Assembly: GCA_018241225.1 (NCBI GenBank)
Contig: JAFEEG010000020.1
Location: 29,353-93,352 of the forward strand
Reading direction: 5' to 3'
Length of the DNA: 64,000 bases
Source: Pseudomonadota bacterium
GTDB taxonomy: Bacteria; Pseudomonadota; Gammaproteobacteria; Burkholderiales; Burkholderiaceae_C
Both the position numbers and the translations under genes were made by a program. The notes under the pieces are model-generated. The model was not told where the DNA came from, did no database searches, and worked only from the letters and a program-made list of their open reading frames with translations. Positions 47,660-55,831 of the stretch are shown one piece after another. How positions within the stretch are numbered: the first letter of the stretch is position 1; each line of letters begins with the position of its first letter.

Positions 47660-48375
47660 GCCGGGCCGCTCTTTCCCACCGCCAGTGCGTAGCCCGCGTT
47701 GCGCAGCGTCTTGATGCAGTCCAGCGGTTCGAGCTTCTTGCGCAGGCGGCTGATGACGATGTCGACGGCGCGTGAATACAACTCGGCCTCGTGGCCGCGC
47801 AGCCGATTGAGGATGTCGTCACGGCCAAACACCTTGCCCGGCTCGCTGGCCAGCAAGGCAAGCAGCTCGAACTCGGTGCCGGTGAGCTCCACCCGTTCGC
47901 CCTGGCGCAGCACCTCGCGCTTGTCCATGTCGATGGACAGTCCCTCGAACTCGCGCCGCGAGGCCGATGCAGTGCCTGGCGATTGCGCAGAAGGCGCACG
48001 CTGGCGGCGCAGGATGGTCTGCAGCCGCGCCACCAGCTCGCGCGGCTCGAAGGGCTTGGGCAGGTAGTCGTCCGCGCCCAGCTCCAGGCCGACCACCCGG
48101 TCCATCACTTCGCCTCGTGCGGTGAGCATGATGATCGGGATCTCGCTCGTCTTGCGGATTTCGCGGCACAGGGCAAAGCCGTCCATCTCGGGCAGCATCA
48201 CGTCGAGGATGGCGGCGTCATAGCCGCCCTGGCGCAGCTTGGCCAAGCCTTCGCTGGGGTGGGGTGCGCTGTCCAGCGCAAAATCGAAACGCGAAAAATA
48301 GCTGGCCAGCGGCGCCGCCAGATGCTCGTCGTCGTCGATCAGCAGGATGCGGGGCATGGCGCGATTGTCCGTCAC
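47656..48375 (-). CDS. OmpR-family response regulator
   Basis: 239 residues from GTG 48375, which has AAGGAG 6 bases upstream; the ATG at 48357 has no such site. Receiver domain (acidic pair in LLIDDDEHLA, phosphorylated Asp58 in AAILDVMLPE, lysine in DDYLPKPFEPR) followed by a Trans_Reg_C winged-helix (VELTGTEFELLALLASEPGK to LRNAGYALAV). It pairs with the kinase encoded just downstream and would bind the three CGAAA direct repeats upstream of the Spy-like gene. The spacing is of the OmpR class (10-11 bp). Confidence 0.94.
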   Translation of the reverse strand: MTDNRAMPRILLIDDDEHLAAPLASYFSRFDFALDSAPHPSEGLAKLRQGGYDAAILDVMLPEMDGFALCREIRKTSEIPIIMLTARGEVMDRVVGLELGADDYLPKPFEPRELVARLQTILRRQRAPSAQSPGTASASRREFEGLSIDMDKREVLRQGERVELTGTEFELLALLASEPGKVFGRDDILNRLRGHEAELYSRAVDIVISRLRKKLEPLDCIKTLRNAGYALAVGKSGPA

Positions 48376-48397
48376 GCCGTGCTCCTTGAACGCAGCA

Positions 48398-48883
48398 TCA
48401 CCAAGGGTCCACCGGCCCCAACTGGCCCAGGTGCGTGTAGGCAAAGCCGCGTGCGTACTTGAGGCCGAAGCCCAACGCCCGGTCCAGCCCGATGTGCGCC
48501 GCCCAGACCAGGGCCAGGTCGAAGACCGGTGCCAAGTCGGTTGCCAGACCCAGGGCCAGCAGCACGGCGGGCACGACCAGAGAGTGCGCGGCGTTGTAGA
48601 CCACTGCGCCAGCGCGCGGGCCGGCGAGGTAGGCCAGTAGCGCGAGGTCAGGCAGCAGGAAGGTCAGCGCGAAGAAGCTCCATTCGCCGCCAAAGCGGGC
48701 GTAGGCGGCCATGGACAGCAGCAGCAATGCCACCCCCTCCGCGCGCAGCAACAGGCGCACGCCCCCGCCCGTCGCGCCGGCCTGCAGGGGCACGGCCGCG
48801 GGGCTGCTCGCAGCGCGCGCCTTCGCCGGGGCTGGCGTCGATCGCCCGAGTCCGGGCATCATGCCGCCCGCGGCATCAGCCAT
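48398..48883 (-). CDS. DUF4260 membrane protein
   Basis: 161 residues. After a disordered Ala/Pro/Gly start (to about 40) there are hydrophobic helices at roughly 42-62, 68-88 and 95-125, and the C-terminal motif LDRALGFGLKYARGFAYTHL is diagnostic of DUF4260. The family has no known function. The start overlaps the end of the Spy-like gene by 8 bases, and the response-regulator start is 22 bases further down, so it belongs to the stress operon. Confidence 0.85.
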   Translation of the reverse strand: MADAAGGMMPGLGRSTPAPAKARAASSPAAVPLQAGATGGGVRLLLRAEGVALLLLSMAAYARFGGEWSFFALTFLLPDLALLAYLAGPRAGAVVYNAAHSLVVPAVLLALGLATDLAPVFDLALVWAAHIGLDRALGFGLKYARGFAYTHLGQLGPVDPW

Positions 48884-49331
48884 GACGGCCCCAGTGACCG
48901 CGACCGCGGCGATCCATGAAATCCCGCACCTTCTGCTGCTGGTCGGGGCGCAGGTTGTCGAAGAAGTCGGCCGCAGCCGCGATCACCTCGGGGCTGCCGC
49001 TCTTCACCGCGGCGGTCTTCTCATCGATCAGGCGCGCAGCACCGGCCTGGTCGAGCTTGTCGCCGGCAAACAGCTGGCGAAACTGCGAGCGCGGGTCATT
49101 GCCGGCACGCAGGGCTTCGCGCTGTGCCTGCATCTTTTGCGCGAGTACGGCGAGCTTCTGCTTCTGCGCGGCGTCGAGCTCGAGCTTGTCGCTCACCCGC
49201 TCGACCATCTTGGCGCGGAACTCGTCCGGATTGCCGTGCCAGCCGTGTTGGTAGGCACAGCCGCCAACGCTGGCAGCCACCAGGGCGAGGCCAGCCACAC
49301 CGAAAAGGGAACGTTTGAACCAGGGTCGCAT
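48876..49331 (-). CDS. Spy/CpxP-like periplasmic protein, probable lipoprotein
   Basis: 151 residues. The signal peptide ends in SVGGC (Cys25), so a lipid anchor is likely, unlike soluble Spy of E. coli. The mature part is helical with the LTxxQ-type motif in KLELDAAQKQKLAVLAQKMQ and a later DNLRPDQQQKVRDFMDRRGR. The family holds chaperone-like or metal-sensing envelope proteins. First gene of the five-gene operon with DUF4260, the regulator, the kinase and the MDR reductase. The upstream region has three CGAAA direct repeats. Confidence 0.85.
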   Translation of the reverse strand: MRPWFKRSLFGVAGLALVAASVGGCAYQHGWHGNPDEFRAKMVERVSDKLELDAAQKQKLAVLAQKMQAQREALRAGNDPRSQFRQLFAGDKLDQAGAARLIDEKTAAVKSGSPEVIAAAADFFDNLRPDQQQKVRDFMDRRGRGHWGRHG

Positions 49332-49393
49332 GGAGTCTTCCTTAGAAAGTGCATTTGGAAGACTCGATGTTCACGGGCCGGCGACCGGAAGTC

Positions 49394-49420
49394 CTTTCGG
49401 CGCGGTTTCGGCGTGTTTCG
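49394..49420 (-). promoter_or_regulatory. Three tandem CGAAA repeats, candidate OmpR-type regulator site
   Basis: On the minus strand CGAAAC, CGAAAC and CGAAAG start 10 and 11 bp apart, 63-89 bases upstream of the Spy-like gene start. Direct repeats with this period are how OmpR/CpxR-family dimers bind (CpxR: GTAAA repeats with about 5-base spacers). Confidence 0.55.
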
Positions 49421-49463
49421 TTTTATGTCGACGGCCGGCGCCGACACAAGCAAGCCGGCCGAC

Positions 49464-51260
49464 TCAGGCCTTGAGGGCCAGCATGGCGGCCGGATCGTCC
49501 GAGTTGACGACCTCTTGCGCCCATGCCTCGAGCTTGCCCACGTCGGCGCGCAGCACCTCCTGCTTTACGGCCAGGATCTGCGAGGGATGCATCGAGAAGC
49601 TGCGCAGGCCCAGGCCCAGCAGCAATCGCGTGAAGCCCACGTCACCCGCCATTTCGCCGCACACGCTCACCGGTTTGCCCAGGCGACGGCATTCGGCGAT
49701 GGTGTCGGCCACCAGGCGCAGCACGGCCGGGTGCGTCGGGTCGTACAGGTGCGCCACCGACTCGTCGGCACGGTCGATGGCCAGGGTGTACTGGATGAGG
49801 TCGTTGGTGCCGATCGACAGGAAGTCGAAGTGCTTGAGGAAGGTGCGCAGCGTGAGCGCGGCAGCCGGGATCTCGATCATGGCGCCGACCTTGACCACGC
49901 CATAGGTGGCGCCGCGGTTGTCCAGCTCGGCACGGGCAAAGTCCAGCAGCGAGAGCGTCTGCCGGATTTCGCTGGCATGCGCCAGCATGGGAATGAGCAG
50001 GTGAATCTCGCCATGCGCCGACGCACGAAGGATGGCGCGCAGCTGGGTGAGGAACATCGACGGGTCGGCCAGGCTCCAGCGGATGGCGCGCAGGCCCAGG
50101 GCCGGGTTGAGGTGCGAATCCTCACGCTGCTGCTTGCCGTCCAGGGGTTTGTCCGCCCCGACGTCGATGGTGCGGATGGTCACCGGCATGCCCTGCATGC
50201 CCTCCACCGCGCGCTTGTAGGCCTGGTACTGCTCTTCTTCGTTGGGCAGTCGCGCCTGGTGCTGCTGCTCGCGACCCATGAAGAGAAATTCGCTTCGGAA
50301 AAGCCCGACGCCCACAGCGCCGGCCTTGACCGCGCCCAGGGTGTCCTCGGGCATCTCGATGTTGGCCAGCAGGTCGACACGCTGGCCGTCCAGCGTCACC
50401 GCGGGCTTGTGGCGCAGGCGCGAAAGCCGGTCGCGCTCCAGGTCGCCCTGGCGCTGCTTGAATCCGTACTCGGCCAGGATGATCGGCGACGGGTCGATGA
50501 TGACCACGCCGCTGTCGCCGTCGATGATGACCCAGTCGTCCTGGCGCACCAGCTGGCTGACGCTGCGCGCGCCCACCACGGCCGGAATGTCCATGCTGCG
50601 CGCCACGATGGCGGTGTGAGACGTGCGGCCACCGACGTCGGTGACGAAGCCCGCGAACACGCTCTTCTTGAACTGCAGCATGTCGGCCGGCGCGAGGTCG
50701 TGTGCAATGAGCACCAGCGGCGCGTCGAAGGCATCGGCTGCGAGCGGATCGATCTCTTCGTCATGCTTGTGCTTGGGCCGAGGCGGGCTGGGCGCCAGCA
50801 CCGCTGCCGTGCCCTTCATCTGGTGCAGCATGCGCTCGACCACCTGCTCGAGGTCGGCCTTGCGCTCGCGCAGGTACTCGTCCTCCATCTCGTCGAACTG
50901 GCGGGCGATGATCTCCAGCTGGGTGGTGAGTGCCCACTCGGCGTTGTACAGGCGCTCGCTGATCCAGTGCTTGACGCCTCCGGTGAGGGCTTCGTCCTGC
51001 AGCAGCATCAGGTGCACGTCGAGAAGTGCCGCGAGTTCGTGCGGTGCGTCGTTGGGGCCCATCTGGGCCACGCTGGCCTGCAGGCGGTGCAGCTCGCCGG
51101 TGACGGCATCGCGCGCAGCCCGCACCCGGTCGATTTCAGATTCGACTTCCTCGGGCTTGATGAAATAGTGCGCCACGTCCAGGCGGCTGGACACCACCAT
51201 GACCGCACGCCCGATGGCAATGCCTCGGGCAACCGGGAGGCCGTGGATGGAAAGGGTCAT
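49464..51260 (-). CDS. ptsI: PTS enzyme I (phosphoenolpyruvate-protein phosphotransferase)
   Basis: 598 residues from ATG 51260 (MTLSIHGLPVARGIAIGRAV). The phosphohistidine loop is GGRTSHTAIVARS; the C-terminal TIM barrel has LFRSEFLFMGRE, DVGADKP and LSIGTNDLIQYTLAIDRADE followed by the catalytic cysteine in VSVCGEMAGD. It transfers phosphate from PEP to HPr. Slightly longer than the E. coli protein (575). The gap to ptsH holds an intergenic repeat. Confidence 0.97.
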   Translation of the reverse strand: MTLSIHGLPVARGIAIGRAVMVVSSRLDVAHYFIKPEEVESEIDRVRAARDAVTGELHRLQASVAQMGPNDAPHELAALLDVHLMLLQDEALTGGVKHWISERLYNAEWALTTQLEIIARQFDEMEDEYLRERKADLEQVVERMLHQMKGTAAVLAPSPPRPKHKHDEEIDPLAADAFDAPLVLIAHDLAPADMLQFKKSVFAGFVTDVGGRTSHTAIVARSMDIPAVVGARSVSQLVRQDDWVIIDGDSGVVIIDPSPIILAEYGFKQRQGDLERDRLSRLRHKPAVTLDGQRVDLLANIEMPEDTLGAVKAGAVGVGLFRSEFLFMGREQQHQARLPNEEEQYQAYKRAVEGMQGMPVTIRTIDVGADKPLDGKQQREDSHLNPALGLRAIRWSLADPSMFLTQLRAILRASAHGEIHLLIPMLAHASEIRQTLSLLDFARAELDNRGATYGVVKVGAMIEIPAAALTLRTFLKHFDFLSIGTNDLIQYTLAIDRADESVAHLYDPTHPAVLRLVADTIAECRRLGKPVSVCGEMAGDVGFTRLLLGLGLRSFSMHPSQILAVKQEVLRADVGKLEAWAQEVVNSDDPAAMLALKA

Positions 51261-51280
51261 GAGCGTAGCTCCGGCCAAGC

Positions 51281-51360
51281 GCCGGGCCGCCCCAAGCGCG
51301 GCCAGCCCCCCCGGGGGGTGGCGTTACACGGCGCGCAGCGGCGTGAAAAGCCTGGGGGCA
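51281..51360 (+). repeat. Comamonadaceae-type intergenic repeat, copy B
   Basis: GCCGGGCCGCCCCAAGCG, the inverted pair CCCCCCC/GGGGGG, TGGCG, a GCGCGCAGCGGCGTG stretch and a final AGCCTGGGGG, the same block order as copy A at 22512-22597. It fills most of the ptsH-ptsI gap (103 bases) and ends three bases before the ptsH stop. Confidence 0.65.
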
Positions 51361-51363
51361 TCA

Positions 51364-51633
51364 TTACTCGCCTTCGCCGAACTTGTCGTTCATCAGGGCC
51401 ACGAGCGCATCCATGGCTTGGTCCTCCTGCTCGCCGTTGGTCTCCAGTTCGATGGTGACGCCCAGGCCTGCGGCCAGCATCATCACCCCCATGATGCTCT
51501 TGGCGTTCACCCGGCGTTCCCCGCGCGAAAGCCACACCTCGCACGGATAGCTGCCTGCCAGCTTGGTGAGCTTGGCCGAAGCACGCGCATGCAGCCCGAG
51601 CTTATTGCTGATGGTCACGGATTTCTTGATCAC
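51364..51633 (-). CDS. ptsH: HPr phosphocarrier protein
   Basis: 89 residues from GTG 51633. The active-site histidine is His15 in KLGLHARASA and the regulatory serine is Ser46 in NAKSIMGVMM, exactly the canonical numbering. Retention of the Ser46 context means HPr kinase control is possible. It overlaps the end of the IIA gene by 32 bases. Confidence 0.97.
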   Translation of the reverse strand: MIKKSVTISNKLGLHARASAKLTKLAGSYPCEVWLSRGERRVNAKSIMGVMMLAAGLGVTIELETNGEQEDQAMDALVALMNDKFGEGE

Positions 51634-52060
51634 TGTGCTTTCTTCTTGCCTGATTCTGGGGAGCGGCCACCGCCACCTGCATGACACCCGATGTACCGCC
51701 CGCGATGGCCCGCTGCACCTGGGCGTCGAGCGGCTCGTGTCTATAGGTCACGGCGCGCAGCAGCATGGGCAGATTGACGCCGGCCACCAGTTTCGTGTGG
51801 GTGCCGTCGACCAGTTTCTGAGCGACGTTGCAGGGCGTGGCGCCAAACACGTCGGCCAACACCAGCACCTTGGAGCGCGGCGAACGCCCCAGCAATTGGG
51901 CCAAGGTGATGCGCGCGGCAGCCAGCGTCTCTTCGGGAGACACATTGGGCTGCACGTCGATGGCGGCAATGTCCTGTTCGCAGTCGGGAAAGACGTGCAG
52001 CGCACACTGGCGCAGGGCGTGCGCCAGGGGGGCATGGGCGATGAGAAGAATGCTGTTCAT
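51602..52060 (-). CDS. PTS system mannose-type EIIA component
   Basis: 152 residues from ATG 52060 (MNSILLIAHAPLAHALRQCA); longer upstream starts are rejected. The active histidine is His9 in LLIAHAPLA, followed by the IIA(Man) elements EETLAAARITLAQLLG and VLADVFGATPCNVAQKL. No IIB, IIC or IID gene is present, so with HPr and EI this is a regulatory PTS branch seen widely in beta- and alphaproteobacteria, probably sensing PEP or carbon status rather than importing sugar. Confidence 0.93.
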   Translation of the reverse strand: MNSILLIAHAPLAHALRQCALHVFPDCEQDIAAIDVQPNVSPEETLAAARITLAQLLGRSPRSKVLVLADVFGATPCNVAQKLVDGTHTKLVAGVNLPMLLRAVTYRHEPLDAQVQRAIAGGTSGVMQVAVAAPQNQARRKHSDQEIRDHQQ

Positions 52061-52163
52061 GCGGGGCGGGCAGCTTCGGCGATTATGAGGCGCGCGCAGG
52101 CCATCGTAGAAGCCGGCTGCGGGCCGCGCCAGGGCGCGCATTCCCTGTCCACCGGCCACGCGT

Positions 52164-52709
52164 TCATGGCAGGCGCATGCCTTCGAAAAAGGTCTGGGCA
52201 GCGTCTGGCGCAGAAGGGGTGCCCAGCACCGTGGCCTGGTAGAGCGAAACGGTGCCATTTCGCTGCTGGTGGGCAAACCACAGTTGGCGCACCGGCGGCT
52301 TTTCCTCGGCCTGGCCGCTCGCCGACAACTTCAGCGGCGCCGGCACTGGCGCCGCGCGTGGCACGGTGGCGGGCTGCTCCTCGATATGCAAGCCAGCCCA
52401 CTGCGCCCGCGCCTGGCCTTGCCACGCGGCAACCCAGCCTTGGGCCTGCGCAGTATCCGAGGCACCGGCCTGGGCGACGGCAAAGGTCGCGCCTCCCGCC
52501 TGGCAGCCGATCATGCGCACGGCCACCGGCTGGCTTCCCAGTTGCAGGCTGCGCTCGGCCCGATCGGGCTTGCAGGGCAGCAGGGCCACCAGTTCGGCGT
52601 CGCCGCCAATGGGAACTTCCCGCCAATTGAAGGTCGGGCTGCAGGCGGCTGCCATGAAAGCCGTGGCGCCCACGACAAGCACGGCGCAGCGGGAGGGAAC
52701 AAAGGTCAT
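52164..52709 (-). CDS. Hypothetical lipoprotein
   Basis: 181 residues. The N-terminus MTFVPSRCAVLVVGATAFMAAAC is a lipoprotein signal peptide with C23. The mature part has an early LVALLPCKPDRAERSL and later QLWFAHQQRNGTVSLYQATV; no family is recognised. It is 103 bases upstream of the IIA gene on the same strand, in a position where glutathione synthase often sits in related genomes as I recall; that gene is not present here. Confidence 0.7.
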   Translation of the reverse strand: MTFVPSRCAVLVVGATAFMAAACSPTFNWREVPIGGDAELVALLPCKPDRAERSLQLGSQPVAVRMIGCQAGGATFAVAQAGASDTAQAQGWVAAWQGQARAQWAGLHIEEQPATVPRAAPVPAPLKLSASGQAEEKPPVRQLWFAHQQRNGTVSLYQATVLGTPSAPDAAQTFFEGMRLP

Positions 52710-52796
52710 GCAGGACCGATTATGGTGGTCGCCCCAAGTGGCAGCAGACTTTGCCGGCGGGAACTAAAATCTGCGGTTCCAGCTCGATTCCCAGCC

Positions 52797-53297
52797 ATGA
52801 AGAAAAACGCCGTCATTGCCGTTGCACTTGCCGCCGCCCTGGCCGTTGGCGCCGGCATCTACATGCAAACAGGTGTTTCTGCCGCTCCGGCATCGACCTT
52901 CGTGCTGCTGGACGGCAGCAAGAAGAACACCGACGACCTCAAGGGCAAGGTCACGCTGGTCAATTTCTGGGCCACGAGCTGCACGACCTGCGTGGGCGAA
53001 ATGCCCAAGGTCATCGCCACCTACGAGAAGTATCGGCAACAGGGCTACGACACCTTGGCCGTGGCCATGAGCTACGACCCACCGTCTTACGTGGTCAACT
53101 TTGCCGAAACCCGGAAGCTCCCGTTCAAGGTGGCCATCGACAACACCGGCGCCGTGGCCAAGGCCTGGGGCGACGTGCAGCTCACCCCGACGACCTACCT
53201 GGTCAACAAGCGTGGCGAAATCGTCAAGCGCTATGTGGGCGAGCCTGACTTCGCCGAACTGCACAAGCTCATCGAAAAGCTGCTGGCGGAAGCCTGA
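52797..53297 (+). CDS. TlpA-like periplasmic thiol:disulfide reductase
   Basis: 166 residues from ATG 52797 (MKKNAVIAVALAAALAVGAG). An N-terminal signal/anchor helix precedes a thioredoxin fold with NFWATSCTTCVGEMPK, the CxxC being Cys62-Thr-Thr-Cys65, and the cis-proline loop in QLTPTTYLVNK. The motif resembles TlpA/ResA-type reductases used in cytochrome c maturation or in protecting envelope proteins. A cytochrome c' and a cytochrome b561-like gene are close by, which fits a link to haem proteins, but this is inference. Confidence 0.9.
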   Translation: MKKNAVIAVALAAALAVGAGIYMQTGVSAAPASTFVLLDGSKKNTDDLKGKVTLVNFWATSCTTCVGEMPKVIATYEKYRQQGYDTLAVAMSYDPPSYVVNFAETRKLPFKVAIDNTGAVAKAWGDVQLTPTTYLVNKRGEIVKRYVGEPDFAELHKLIEKLLAEA

Positions 53298-53317
53298 CGG
53301 CAAGACGCATGCAACTG

Positions 53318-53344
53318 AAAAAGGGCGCCAAAGGCGCCCTTTTT
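53318..53344. terminator. Bidirectional intrinsic terminator
   Basis: Stem AAAAAGGGCGCC / GGCGCCCTTTTT with loop AAA, between the convergent TlpA-like gene and the cytochrome c' gene, whose stop is 3 bases away. Confidence 0.9.
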
Positions 53345-53347
53345 GTC

Positions 53348-53797
53348 TTATCTGTTTCTGTATGCGTCGTGGCAGGACTTGCAGGTCTCCCCGGTCGCCG
53401 CGACCTGGGCCTTGATGGCGTCCAGGTTGCCGCCTTTGGCCGTGACCGCGAGCTTTTCGGTGTTGGCCTGGAGCTTGTCGCTCAGTTCCTTGAACTTGGC
53501 CTGCTCCTTCCAGATTTCCGGCTTGGCCTTGCCGCCCTCGGTGCCCGCGCCAAACCCGGCCCAAGGCAGCTTGGAAAGGGTTGCGACCAGATCGGCGTTG
53601 GTGGCGGCGGCAGCGGCGTCGAACGGCACACGCCCATTGGCCATGGCGGCTACCCGGCCGAAATGCTGCGCCTGCAGGAACATGGCGCTCTGGCGATAGC
53701 TGATGGCATCTTCCGACTTGGCGAACTGCGCCACTGCGGGCGCGGCAGCGACGACACTGGCGGCTGCCAGCAAGACCGGGACAAGGCGACTGATCAT
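53348..53797 (-). CDS. Cytochrome c' family protein (c-556-like)
   Basis: 149 residues from ATG 53797 (MISRLVPVLLAAASVVAAAP, signal peptide to AVAQ). A four-helix bundle composition with C-terminal haem attachment CKSCH near residue 143. The distal residue expected near the N-terminus cannot be fixed here. These proteins bind NO or CO or carry electrons in the periplasm. It is convergent with the TlpA-like gene and divergent from the cytochrome b-like gene, with 182 bases between. Confidence 0.9.
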   Translation of the reverse strand: MISRLVPVLLAAASVVAAAPAVAQFAKSEDAISYRQSAMFLQAQHFGRVAAMANGRVPFDAAAAATNADLVATLSKLPWAGFGAGTEGGKAKPEIWKEQAKFKELSDKLQANTEKLAVTAKGGNLDAIKAQVAATGETCKSCHDAYRNR

Positions 53798-53979
53798 GGG
53801 TTTCCTTTCTTCTTGAGCATTGGAAAGCCGCTGCCGGACCGCAGCGACGCGCCAGTGTAGGAGCGGGTGCACCGAAGCGCATAGAAACAACCCCGAGGCT
53901 GAGCGGCACCCAGCTTTGCTAATCTGCGCCTTCCACCACTTCCTGCGGCAAAGCCTTCTTGCCTGGCTGTGCCAACCCG

Positions 53980-54690
53980 ATGCCCGACCCTGCCCCCTTG
54001 ACTACCGGTTTTGGCGAACTCGAAGCGGGTCCGACCGTACGCGTGCGGGTGTGGGACCTTCCGACGCGGCTCTTTCACTGGGTGCTTGCACTGGCCGTCC
54101 TCGGCCAACTTGTCACAGGTCTAGCCGGTGTGATGGAGTGGCACTTCCGAATCGGCTACCTTGTGCTGGCACTGGTCCTGTTTCGGCTGATCTGGGGCGT
54201 CATCGGCGGCCGCTGGTCGCGCTTTGCGAGCTTCATGTATTCACCCGCGACGCTGATGGGCTACCTGCGCGGCAGCGCTCATCCCGATCAACGGGTAGGC
54301 CACACGCCGTTGGGTGCGCTGTCGGTGTTTGCCATGCTGGCCTTTCTGGCCGCGCAGGTGGCCACCGGACTGGTGTCGGACGACGAAGTTTCGGCGTCCG
54401 GCCCGCTGACCCGCTTTGTTTCCAACGCGACCGTTCACCTGGCCAGCACCTGGCATGCGGCAGCCGGCAAGTGGGTCATCCTGGTGCTGGTGATCCTGCA
54501 TGTGCTGGCCATCGCGTTCTATGTGCGTGTGCGTCGCCAACAGTTGGTCAAGCCGATGCTTTCTGGCGACAAGTTGCTGACACACACCGCTGCGGCCAGC
54601 CGCGACACCGCTGGCTCGCGCCTGCTGGCGCTCGTCATCTTCGGAGCCTGCGCCGGCTTCGCCTTCTGGATCTCGACCTTGCGTCTATGA
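53980..54690 (+). CDS. Cytochrome b561-like membrane protein
   Basis: 236 residues from ATG 53980. Four to five hydrophobic helices with histidines positioned for haem ligation: RLFHWVLALAVLGQLVTGLA, MEWHFRIGYLVLAL, STWHAAAGKWVILVLVILHV. The family accepts electrons from c-type cytochromes or quinol. Its partner in this window is likely the divergent cytochrome c' gene. The stop overlaps the GNAT start by 4 bases (ATGA). Confidence 0.88.
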   Translation: MPDPAPLTTGFGELEAGPTVRVRVWDLPTRLFHWVLALAVLGQLVTGLAGVMEWHFRIGYLVLALVLFRLIWGVIGGRWSRFASFMYSPATLMGYLRGSAHPDQRVGHTPLGALSVFAMLAFLAAQVATGLVSDDEVSASGPLTRFVSNATVHLASTWHAAAGKWVILVLVILHVLAIAFYVRVRRQQLVKPMLSGDKLLTHTAAASRDTAGSRLLALVIFGACAGFAFWISTLRL

Positions 54691-55268
54691 GCTATTCCGC
54701 ATCCCGCCCTTTGCCGTTGGCTGACGCGCCCAACGTGGTCATCATCACTGCCGTCGAGCCGCTCGAGATCGACGCCTCGCGAAGCATCTTCCGCGAGTAC
54801 GCCGACTCGCTCGACGTGGACTTGTGCTTCCAGAACTTCGAGGAAGAACTCGCACAGTTGCCCGGCGACTACGCCGAGCCGCGGGGAGCTATCTTGCTGG
54901 CACTCATCGATGCGTCGCCAGGCGATCGCGGCGGCGCTACTGGACAGCTTGCGCGCAGCGACGGTCGCACGGCGCATGTCGCGGCATGCTGCGCCTTGCG
55001 GCCACTGGACGCCGCCGACTACCCCAACGCCGCAGAGATGAAGCGCCTGTATGTGCGCCCTGCGTTCCGCGGCATGGGGTTGGGGCGGCAACTGACCGAG
55101 GCAATCCTCGATGTCGCGCGTGGTGCGGGCTACGCCTGCGTGTTGCTCGACACGCTGGACGACATGGAAGCTGCCCGCACGCTCTACGAGGACCTGGGAT
55201 TCGAGGAAGTGCCGCCCTACTATCACAATCCGATCGCGGGCTCGCACTACCTCAAGGTCGACCTTTGA
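54687..55268 (+). CDS. GNAT-family N-acetyltransferase
   Basis: 193 residues starting MSYSASRPLPLADAPNVVII. Acetyl-CoA binding motif in RLYVRPAFRGMGLGRQLTEA, then the conserved LYEDLGFEEVPPYYHNPIAG. The substrate is not predictable. It is translationally coupled to the cytochrome b561-like gene, an odd pairing that suggests a common promoter rather than a shared pathway. Convergent with the peroxiredoxin gene. Confidence 0.9.
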   Translation: MSYSASRPLPLADAPNVVIITAVEPLEIDASRSIFREYADSLDVDLCFQNFEEELAQLPGDYAEPRGAILLALIDASPGDRGGATGQLARSDGRTAHVAACCALRPLDAADYPNAAEMKRLYVRPAFRGMGLGRQLTEAILDVARGAGYACVLLDTLDDMEAARTLYEDLGFEEVPPYYHNPIAGSHYLKVDL

Positions 55269-55301
55269 CCACCGGGCCGCGCGTCGGCGGCCCGTGCCGG
55301 A

Positions 55302-55808
55302 TCAGCCCTTGGCCTGCTTGAGCAGCGTGGCCGCGTCGCTCACTTCGAACTTGCCGGGCGCCTCGACGTTGAGCGAAGTCACCTTGCCGTCCTTGACCAG
55401 CATCGAATAGCGGTTGCTGCGCAGGCCCATGCCGCGTGCCGTCAGGTCCAGCGTGAGGCCGGTCGCCTTGGCGAAATCCGCGCTGCCGTCGCCCAGCATG
55501 CGCACCTTGCCGGCGGTCTTCTGCTCGCGCGCCCAGGCGCCCATCACGAAGGCGTCGTTCACGCTGACACACCAGATCTCATCCACGCCTGCGGCCTTGA
55601 ATTCGTCAAACTGCTGCACGTAGCCTGGGACGTGCTTGGCAGAGCAGGTAGGCGTGAAGGCACCCGGCAGGGCGAACAGCGCAATGGTCTTGCCGGCCGA
55701 AGCCTTGGCGACGTCCACGGGGTTCGGGCCAATGCTGCAGCCCTCGCCTTCGACTTCCGAGTACTCCTGCAGCGTTGCTTGGGGAAGGCTGTCGCCAACT
55801 TTGATCAT
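55302..55808 (-). CDS. Peroxiredoxin (Prx5-type, AhpC/TSA family)
   Basis: 168 residues from ATG 55808 (MIKVGDSLPQATLQEYSEVE); the longer start at 55886 overlaps the ribosomal terminator and is rejected. The peroxidatic cysteine is Cys55 in LPGAFTPTCSAKHVPGY, and the catalytic arginine is in GLRSNRYSMLVKDGKV. No C-terminal resolving-cysteine extension, so a one-Cys or Grx/GSH-dependent mechanism is likely. It detoxifies peroxides in the cytoplasm. It is isolated from the ribosomal operon by a terminator just upstream. Confidence 0.94.
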   Translation of the reverse strand: MIKVGDSLPQATLQEYSEVEGEGCSIGPNPVDVAKASAGKTIALFALPGAFTPTCSAKHVPGYVQQFDEFKAAGVDEIWCVSVNDAFVMGAWAREQKTAGKVRMLGDGSADFAKATGLTLDLTARGMGLRSNRYSMLVKDGKVTSLNVEAPGKFEVSDAATLLKQAKG

Positions 55809-55831
55809 TGATGTCACTCCAAATAAAAAGA

